A stretch of DNA of 64,000 nucleotides from Gambelia wislizenii (lineage: Eukaryota; Chordata; Lepidosauria; Squamata; Crotaphytidae), in contig JAUMIR010000004.1 in NCBI GenBank assembly GCA_030847615.1, positions 99,648,001 through 99,712,000 on the forward strand. The letters run 5' to 3'. A program made the translations under genes and the position numbers. This document shows, one piece after another, positions 57,542-64,000 of the stretch. Positions within the stretch are counted from its first letter, which is position 1; each line of letters begins with the position of its first letter. The notes under the pieces were generated by a model. The model searched no databases. It saw only the letters and a list, made by a program, of their open reading frames with translations, and had not been told where the DNA came from.

Positions 57542-57686
57542 AGACAAGATGCAGGTGCGGATTTTCGACCAGCTTATTATACTCCACTGTCACCTTTTAT
57601 ACCTCCGAGCTTTCTGCCAGGAATTCACTATATTCCACCACCACTCCAACTGAATGTTGTGAGTGAAGCTACAAAGGAAACATCTA
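57542..57686 (+). CDS. DMRTB1: DMRTB1 exon 3 (proline/tyrosine-rich)
   Basis: 145 nt in phase with exon 2; residues 223-270 plus one base. It encodes DFRPAYYTPLSPFIPPSFLP and IHYIPPP, the conserved proline-rich C-terminal block of DMRTB1. The acceptor is a tandem AAGCAG site: using the upstream AG would start the exon at 57539 and add one glutamine. The donor A|GTGAGT is strong. If that donor were skipped, the frame would run to a TAG-type stop at 57791-57793 and give about 305 residues, close to but shorter than the human protein. A fourth exon is expected for the spliced form, but I could not identify it. Confidence 0.82.
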
Positions 57687-57857
57687 GTGAGTATTCAGAA
57701 AAGTCAGTTACACACAGGGCGTATGCTGATCTTTGGAACGTGTTACACGTAGTGAGATGTTGGGATTGTATGAACTTGCTATGTCCCACATAGCTTGCTT
57801 TTCTTATCACCAGACTTAACTGATATTCATATGCTGATCAGCAGCCTACAAATGCAT

Positions 57858-58027
57858 TTAGCATTTATAATTCTATACTGCTTATCAGTGCAAAGCACTC
57901 CCTAAGTGGTTTACAATGTGTTAGCTACGGAAGGATGGAAGGCTGAGTCAATCTTGGAGTACTGTAGGATCAAACTCAGTGTTGTGGCTCCAGTACTGGC
58001 ATTTAACCGCTGTACCACCAGGGCGCT
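57858..58027 (-). repeat. Sauria-type tRNA-derived SINE
   Basis: The - strand head GCGCCCTGGTGGTACAGCGG then TTAAATGCCAGTACTGGAGC; the body includes the complement of CGGAAGGATGGAAGGCTGAG. It lies just downstream of DMRTB1 exon 3. Matches 29930-30135. Confidence 0.75.
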
Positions 58028-58065
58028 AAATGCTGTAAGGACTGATCAGTAGGATGGGTACATCA

Positions 58066-58296
58066 CAGTTGTCCCTCCACATTCACAGATTTGGCATTCA
58101 CGGATTTAAGTATTCACGGCTTGAAAATATTCTTAAAAAAAATAATAATCCAAAAAGCAAACCTTGATTTTGCCATTTTATATGAGGGACACCATTTTGC
58201 TATGCCACTGCATATAATGGGACTTGAGTATTCACAGATTTGGGTATTCACGGGGGGTCCTGGAACCAAACCCCAGCGAATGTGAAGGGACAACTG
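58066..58296 (+). mobile_element. Tigger/pogo-like MITE
   Basis: Near-identical to 26426-26654: CAGTTGTCCCTCCACATTC..AAGGGACAACTG then TA; the interior has TTCACGGCTTGAAAATATTC. Confidence 0.85.
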
Positions 58297-58559
58297 TATT
58301 TTGTATGTACAGTATGCATATATCAGTTTACAAATACTACTTTCCATGTATGTTCCTGTTGTACAGTACATCCAAAGAGTTCCAGTTTTGCTCCCATGGT
58401 GTACCAGACATAATATACACCATTATCTACATATATAAAACACTTCGGTATGATTCTATGTTTCCATTCCCATTCTGCTGATTGGCCACTTAGGAAACAT
58501 GTCAAAGAGTATGATCATTTGACACATTAATATATAACCTTTCAAATCAACTATAATGG

Positions 58560-58994
58560 CTGGTTTCATGCTGAGAGCCCCTGCGCCACCACCATGCAAC
58601 TGTGAGTACACACAGACACATAGACACACACACAGTGCTAGACACACTGGCGTACACATACACCATGTGCACCAGGACATGAGAACTCTTCCGCCACTGC
58701 CATGCAATCGCACATACACACACAAACACCACACTAAACACATAAACACACCACACTACATACATATACACACCATGAACAGCAGGATACAAGAGTCCCT
58801 CTGCCACTGGCATGCAACCGTGCATACACACACCACACGCACACACCATGCTACACACGTACACACACCATGCATGCCAGGACGCGAGAGCCCCTCTGCC
58901 GCCACCATGCAGTTGCACAAACACACAAATACCCTATGCTACACACACACCCTACACTACACCTCCACCCCGCGCTACACACCCAGGCTACACG
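58560..58994. repeat. CA-rich minisatellite, ~105-bp period (left part)
   Basis: Units start with GAGAGCCCCTGCGCC-type blocks near 58573, 58680, 58788 and 58884, each followed by CCATGCA and a CACA-rich stretch. The array resumes at 61500-61571 after the hAT-like insertion. Open frames here are repeat artefacts. Confidence 0.85.
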
Positions 58995-59339
58995 CAGGGC
59001 CGGCTTAAGCAGTCTGCCAAATCAGCATTTGCGGGAGACCCCACCCAGCAACGGGGCCCCACCCAGCCCACCCGTCCTAACTCTCCTGCAAAAATCTCCT
59101 GCTGGCTTAAAAACACCCAGCGTCTTCCAAACAGAAAGCGAAACTGTTTCTGGAGGGAGTTTGCTACTCACTCGCCCCCTCCTGCCAGAATCATTGTCAA
59201 AAGGCCAGCCAGCCAGGAGAGGGTGAATGTGTGTGTGTGTGTGTTGTATGAGGGGGGGCATCTCTTTCCTCTCTCTTCAGAAAGGGCTTCTTTCTTTCTT
59301 TCTCTCTCCCTTCTTTCTCACTTTTTATCCCCCGTCTCT

Positions 59340-59425
59340 CCCTTCCTTCCTTCCTTCCTTCCTTCCTTCCTTCCTTCTTTCTTTCTTTCTCACTTTCTCT
59401 CTCTCTCTCTTTCTTTCTTCCCTTT
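59340..59425. repeat. (CCTT)n/(CTTT)n microsatellite
   Basis: CCTT units pass into CTTT and CT runs. The long - strand frame through here (lysine/glutamate/arginine repeats) is an artefact. Confidence 0.9.
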
Positions 59426-59565
59426 CCTTCCTTCCACATAGATCCCCTGAATCCATCTTTCCACCTGCTCTTAACATGCCTGTTTTCTCTCTCCTCCCTT
59501 TCCCCCTTGGTCTTCTTCAGCTTCCTGCCCTTGCTGCCAACTGAGTTCAACCTGTAAAAGGAATT

Positions 59566-59790
59566 GGTGTGTGTTTGCCTATGCACCTTCAAGTCATTTC
59601 TGACTAAGGCGAACGTGCCATGGCGTTTTCTAGACAAGGTTTGTTTAAAGGGGGTGTGCCTTTGGCTACCTTTGAGGCTGAGAGAGTGTGACTTGCCCAA
59701 GGTCACCCAGTGGGTACGCATGACTGAGTAAGGATTCAAACCCTGATCTTCACAGTCATAGTGCAATGCTGAAATTCTACAACACTCTAG
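59566..59790 (-). repeat. Squamate tRNA-derived SINE
   Basis: Antisense copy of the 15787 family: GCACCTTCAAGTCATTTCTG, then GAGAGTGTGACTTGCCCAAG and GGTCACCCAGTGGG. Confidence 0.75.
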
Positions 59791-59925
59791 CTCTTTTAAC
59801 AGAAGAATATAAAGAACATAAATAAAAAACTGGAGTAATATTACTGGGAACAATGGTTTTATTGTTGTCACTAAAACACACCAGTATCCCATTAGTGTTA
59901 TGTGAGAGCCTTTGGGTAGAGCAGT

Positions 59926-60256
59926 AGTTCTTAACCTTTTCTTTATCAGGGACTCCAATTAAATCTTTTGTTGTCCCAAGACTTAACTCAAGATTTAAAA
60001 CCCTAATAATATTAACAATAATAGCTAACAACAACAACAATACAATTATACCATTCATTAGACTTTCCCTCAGAGGCACTCTTGCTTCTTCTTGCAAGTT
60101 TCTGGCTGGAGTGGATTGAATGGCAGTGTGCAGGCCAAGCCAGCCAGCCAGCCTTTGCCTTGGTTCCTGTCAAATGGCTGCTCCACTGCAGGGAGGAGGT
60201 GGGCCAAGCAGCCTTCAAGCCTCTGTGGACTCCCTGTGAGGACATTGTGGACCCCA
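59926..60256 (+). mobile_element. hAT-Charlie-like fragment
   Basis: TAGTTCTTAACCTTTTCTTT and the following blocks match 42149-42480; the right terminus is lost after 60256. Confidence 0.7.
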
Positions 60257-60364
60257 GAGAATGCTGGAAAGGAACAATGCAACCAGACCTTGAGAAGGGT
60301 GCTGGCAGGGGGATTCTGGGAGGTGTAATCCAAGAGTAACTTTCCCAGGCTCTGAATGCAGCCT

Positions 60365-60985
60365 AGAATCATAGGGCTGGAAGGGACCCCAACAGCTATC
60401 CCATCCAATCAGCTTCTGTCCTGCAGGAACACACCATCAAAGCCCTCACAACAGATGGCCATCCAGCCTCTGCTTTAAAACCTCCAAAGAAGAAGACTCC
60501 ACAACACGCCAAGGCAGAGTATTCCACTTTCAAACAGCTCTTCCTGTCAGGAAGTTCTTCCTAATATTCAGGTGGAATCTCTTTTCCTGTAGTTTGAACC
60601 CATTGCTCTGTGTCCTAGTGTCTGGAGCAGCAGAAAACAAGCCTGCTCCATCCTCAGTATGACATCCCTACAAATATTTAAACATGGCTATCATGTCATC
60701 TCTCAACCTTCTCTTCTCCAGGCTAAGCATACCCAGCTCCCTAAGCCGCTCCTCATAGGGCGTCATGGCTTCCAGACCTCCCACCATCCTTCTCAGTATT
60801 TTTCTTGAATTGTTATGCCCAGAACTGGAAACAGTATTCCAGGTGAGGTCTGACCAGAGCAGCATACAGTGGCAATATTACTTCCCTTGATCTAGGCACT
60901 ATACTCCGATTAATGCAGCCTAGAATCGCATTGGCATTTTTTGCTGCTGCATCACACTGCTAACTCATGTTTAGCTTGCAGTCCA
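60365..60985 (-). mobile_element. CR1 LINE 3' fragment
   Basis: The antisense CR1 end (TAGAATCATAGGGCTGGAAG) runs through the complement of the RT C-terminal region (60668-60865). A (TTTC)n run begins at 60990. Confidence 0.9.
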
Positions 60986-60989
60986 CATT

Positions 60990-60995
60990 TTCTTT

Positions 60996-61031
<36 letters not shown>

Positions 61032-61043
61032 TTTTTTTTTTTT
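60990..61043. repeat. (TTTC)n then poly-T
   Basis: About ten TTTC units followed by a T run. Confidence 0.95.
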
Positions 61044-61148
61044 GAGGAAATCTACACCATTACGTTAATTGCTAATTAACAAAAATTATTATGTTAGTGC
61101 CTATAATATTGTTTTTAAACTAAATTATTGGTGGCAAATCATGTAATA

Positions 61149-61384
61149 CAGTAGGCCCCCCTTATCCACTGGGGATTGGTTCTGTGAGGGCAAGGATTCT
61201 GAAAACTATGAATAATAGTGAACATCATTGAAAATAATGGGACTTTTGGTTTAAAATACCATAGAGTTGCCTTGGAGGGCCTAGAAAATGGCTAGGGAGG
61301 ACACATTTTCTAGGAAGACTCTGAGGTAGGTGTGCTGTTTTGTGTCCCCTGGATAATGAATCCGTGGATATGGGGGTCCTACTG
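61149..61384. mobile_element. Tigger-like MITE
   Basis: TA-CAGTAGGCCCCCC..GGGGGTCCTACTG-TA; the ends are inverted and the TA is present on both sides. Confidence 0.85.
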
Positions 61385-61588
61385 TAATCTGAACATCCTG
61401 TACTGTGAATAGGTTAGGTTACATTGACCTGAGATAAACATATGGGCCCCCCAAAATAAAGCATTGCAGGGCCCCCCAAAATTCCTTAAACCGGCCCTGG
61501 CTACACACACACTCAGGCTACACACACAACCCACATGTGGCAGGATGCGAGAGCCCCTCCACCGGCATGTTTAGAAAGGACTTGAAGT

Positions 61589-61692
61589 TTCATAGAATCG
61601 TAGAGTTGGAAGAGACCTCAAGAGCCATCCAGTCCAACCCCCTGCCATGCAGGAATACACAACCAAATCATTCCTGACAGATGTCCATCCAG
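61589..61692 (-). mobile_element. CR1 LINE 3' terminal fragment
   Basis: CATAGAATCGTAGAGTTGGA..CCATGCAGGAATACACAACC, about 100 bp. Confidence 0.85.
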
Positions 61693-61699
61693 TTTTCCA

Positions 61700-63150
61700 C
61701 ATGTTTCCACATCAAGGCCCAAGAGGAAGGAACTGCTACAGATAGCACTGAAACCCAAAGCCCAAGAGGAAGGAACTGGTAAGGACAGCAAAGAAGGCCA
61801 AGGGTGAAGACAGGGCCCAAGGGGCCAGGCAGCACAAAAAGGCCCAAGGCCTCAGACCCCAGTAACTGAGGTTAAAACTGAATAGCTTTTTTCAGATTTA
61901 TAAGCCATCCTTGTTATTTCTGCTTAGGCATCTCTTTGATTACTGACACCTTGTCTTGTGGGAACTTTTCACTCGGCTTATCTTGAGTCATGAGAGAATA
62001 CGCCTTTAAACACTGCTTTCAAATTCTGTATGCAGAAAAGAAGAGATTCACCAAAATAATCCTTGTGTTTTACCTTTCTTATTTTCATATTTTTGGCCCA
62101 GTTTAGGAGAAAAATAACACCTCTTTTGTACTTAGCTTTGGCTGGCTCATGTTCTTAGTACAGAAATATCTTCCAGAATTTTTTAACATGCTATCAACCA
62201 GTGTTTTCAACATCCCTCTCCACTTTGAAGTATACATGCCTTTCCTACCCTATCTTGACCCAGGCCAACTAAAGACCCAGTTTAAAGAGGTAGGCAAAAA
62301 TAAGACATCTGTTCTTGTTTGAATGTTCCCAGTTCACCTATTTTTAAAGTTAGCATTTGCATTATTTTCCCAGACATACACAGAGAATGTTTTTTTTTCC
62401 CCTGTAGAGATAATGTGTGACCTAAATATACTTTCTAAAGCTGTAAAATCCAGGAAGGACCATACCATGTACTGTTTCATATCCATAATTAGGATGCCTG
62501 AAAAATTGTTCACTTTACAGTAGCAGTTTGACTCAGCTTGGGAAGTTATGTTTTGATAAAGCTGCTCACCTCAAAATGGGAACAACTTTTTCCTTGGTAG
62601 AAGCCCTATATAAGTACTTTCAAGCTTTGCTGACCAGATGCTCTCTTTTCTAATTACTCACCAGAGTCCATTCTCTACCTGTTGATAGCAAACAGACATG
62701 TTTCAGCTATTAACGACAGACTTTTTTGACCTCTCCATTAAACACTAACATCTTTAGCTGTGAAAATGCCTAGGGTGCAGCCATATGTGCATAATTTTGA
62801 AGATGTACAACCCTAACATGGCTTATCTGGCATGCAACTAATTGCCTGTTAACCCCAGAGCAAGCAGCTGCTACATAGTTTTACATGAAAAGAACCCCCA
62901 ACTGAATTTATGGCATGAACACTTCATATTTTCAAGGAACATAGTCAGTGGTTTTTATACTGTACTCTCTGAAGTGAAGTTGTAAGCACTACTATTTGAG
63001 TTAGCCACAAGTGGTCAAATTGCTCAAAAAGTTAGTCTTAGATGAGTGTCCATGGCAGCTATCAGCTAGCATGTAAAACGTGCACATGTTTTGGTTTCTT
63101 TATTCGAAATACTAAAAATTTGTTTAGTAGCTTATTTGCATATTAAATAA
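61700..63150. other. No gene recognised; possible location of a last DMRTB1 exon
   Basis: Largely repeat-free. Pyrimidine tracts with AG occur near 61936 (CTGCTTAG) and 62407 (TTTTTTTTCCCCTGTAG). Both can be joined in phase to exon 3 and reach a stop, but the short products show no recognisable DMRTB1 C-terminus. Confidence 0.3.
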
Positions 63151-63164
63151 GTAACAACAATAGA

Positions 63165-63440
63165 ACTGCTAGACTTACCCGCACTGCTGGTGGCTCCTTT
63201 ATGGTCCGGTCCCCTTTGGTCCACATGCTGGACGGTATGGGGGCCGCCATAGCTGTCTTCCCCTTCCTGGCCTGCTCCGCAGTTGCTCCGAAGGGATGTC
63301 GGACACTGCTGCCTTTTTCAGCAGTTTTACAGCAGTTTTATGACTGCTGCTTTACAGCTCGGCAGCTGGGTATATATTCCCGGCTGCCACACTGGATTGG
63401 CCAGTGGCTCTTTAGGAGCTGAAACCTACCCACCGACCTT
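63165..63440 (-). promoter_or_regulatory. Possible promoter and first exon, unassigned
   Basis: On the - strand, in order: CCAAT (about 63396-63400), GGGAATATATACCC (TATA-like, about 63369-63382), a 110-nt leader, ATGGCGGCCCC (ATG at about 63248-63250) and a donor-like GCGG|GTAAGT (about 63174-63182). The region is GC-richer than its surroundings. It could be a gene's first exon or part of a retroelement. Confidence 0.35.
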
Positions 63441-63900
63441 CTTTTTATCTCTTGTTGTAGGTTCGTCGATAGTTTTGTAGCATGTATTTTCTTTCTGTCA
63501 CAACTTTGGAGGTGGTTGGCATGGGTCCTGATCCGAGGTCATCGGTAATGGGAGGGGGGGTCTCCATCAAGTTCACACTCAAGGTCAAGTTCAAGGCCAA
63601 GTTCACAGAGACCCCCTTTCTCAGCGGTTGGTGGGGAGGGGGAGGGCTCATCAGGCATGCGGGGCCTGGCCAGGACTCCTCCCCCTTCATCAGTGGTGGT
63701 GTTGGTAGTGGACCGCAGTGGTATCATCGACCTGCATTCGGGCTGGTCGATGTCTGGATCCAGACCCATGTGATTTGAGCCAACCATTGTAGCTGTTATC
63801 ATCAATAAAGTTGTGGCCTTTATTGCCAATATATATACCATAATTTAACAATATATCTTTCCAATTATATAACGTGTCTGTCTTTGTTTGGGGAAGAGGG
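63441..63900. other. Unassigned repeat-like sequence
   Basis: On the - strand, 63445-63841 holds overlapping open stretches, one with an alternating Glu-Leu/Asp-Leu run (GLELDLECELDG). AATAAAG near 63808 on that strand could be a polyadenylation signal. No family recognised. Confidence 0.3.
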
Positions 63901-64000
63901 TCAGGAGGAGAACATCCATCCACGCAGTTGCCTCATAACTTGAAGTAATAATCTCTTTGCTATAGTTATTTGAGAGTTGGCCTGTTTAAGCAACAATTTG

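Larger units (their letters stand above)
58995..61499. mobile_element. 2.5-kb hAT-like composite element
   Basis: The ends CAGGGCCGGCTTAAG and CTTAAACCGGCCCTG are inverted copies with one mismatch. The flanks GCTACACG (58987-58994) and GCTACACA (61500-61507) are an 8-bp duplication with one mismatch. The interior is mostly later insertions: a SINE, a hAT-Charlie piece, a CR1 fragment, a Tigger-like MITE and microsatellites. No hAT transposase was recognised. Confidence 0.75.

Noticed and set aside
58556..59441. Overlapping open frames rich in Thr/His/Pro
   Set aside because: Produced by the CACA-rich minisatellite and an unrelated transposon end; no protein family.
59197..59958. Long - strand open frame (253 codons) rich in Lys/Glu/Arg
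   Set aside because: It runs through the CCTT/CTTT microsatellite and a SINE; low-complexity artefact.
61936..62000. Candidate DMRTB1 exon 4 after CTGCTTAG
   Set aside because: It joins in phase and reaches a stop, but the short product has no recognisable similarity to a DMRTB1 C-terminus.
62408..62523. Candidate DMRTB1 exon 4 after a T/C-rich tract
   Set aside because: The acceptor is good and the phase fits, but the encoded tail is not recognisable; left as a possibility only.

Overview
This is a window of vertebrate nuclear DNA, most probably from a squamate reptile (a lizard). It is AT-rich and intron-bearing. It is crowded with repeats typical of squamate genomes: CR1, L2, Bov-B, Penelope-like and DIRS retroelements, tRNA-derived and 5S rRNA-derived SINEs, and Tigger/pogo, mariner, hAT and Harbinger-like DNA elements. 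No bacterial-style operons, CRISPR arrays or rRNA/tRNA genes were seen. The species cannot be named from the sequence alone.

Two protein-coding genes can be supported. (1) DMRTB1 (DMRT6) lies on the + strand. Three phase-compatible exons are visible (53594-54023, 56044-56279, 57542-57686). The first carries a complete DM zinc-binding domain with all eight cysteine/histidine ligands, and exons 2 and 3 encode the proline/tyrosine-rich C-terminal part. The last exon could not be placed with confidence. (2) An uninterrupted coding frame for a mitochondrial phosphate carrier of the SLC25A3 type lies on the - strand (40202-41560). Its carrier domain has no introns, so it looks like an old, still intact retrogene. 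A strong 3' splice site directly before its first ATG suggests that it has gained an upstream exon. The two genes are divergently oriented about 12 kb apart and nothing suggests a shared function.

Layout. 0-9 kb: a transposon end, an internally deleted endogenous retrovirus with a nested Penelope-like element, a CR1 fragment, and a second Penelope-like element carrying a GIY-YIG remnant and a hammerhead ribozyme motif. 9-20 kb: nested MITEs, non-LTR fragments, a 5S-derived SINE and the gag-like part of a DIRS element. 20-31 kb: large MITEs, Bov-B, SINEs and several kilobases without recognisable content. 31-34 kb: a dead mariner, then a 1.6-kb Tigger-like element filled with a tandem array of long palindromes. 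36-37 kb: CR1. 40-42 kb: the SLC25A3-like retrogene. 44-51 kb: an L2 LINE with a long open reverse-transcriptase frame and an 82-bp minisatellite with higher-order structure. 51-58 kb: DMRTB1. 58-61.6 kb: a CA-rich minisatellite split by a 2.5-kb composite hAT-like element with matching 8-bp flanks. 61.7-64 kb: mostly unassigned, with a possible promoter/first exon on the - strand.

No new multigene system is evident. The most unusual items are the palindrome array, the retrogene with an apparent acquired 5' exon, the hammerhead motif, the minisatellite superstructure and the unexplained CCAAT-TATA-ATG-donor arrangement near 63.3 kb. All family assignments come from reading the sequence without database searches, and repeat boundaries without stated target-site duplications are approximate.
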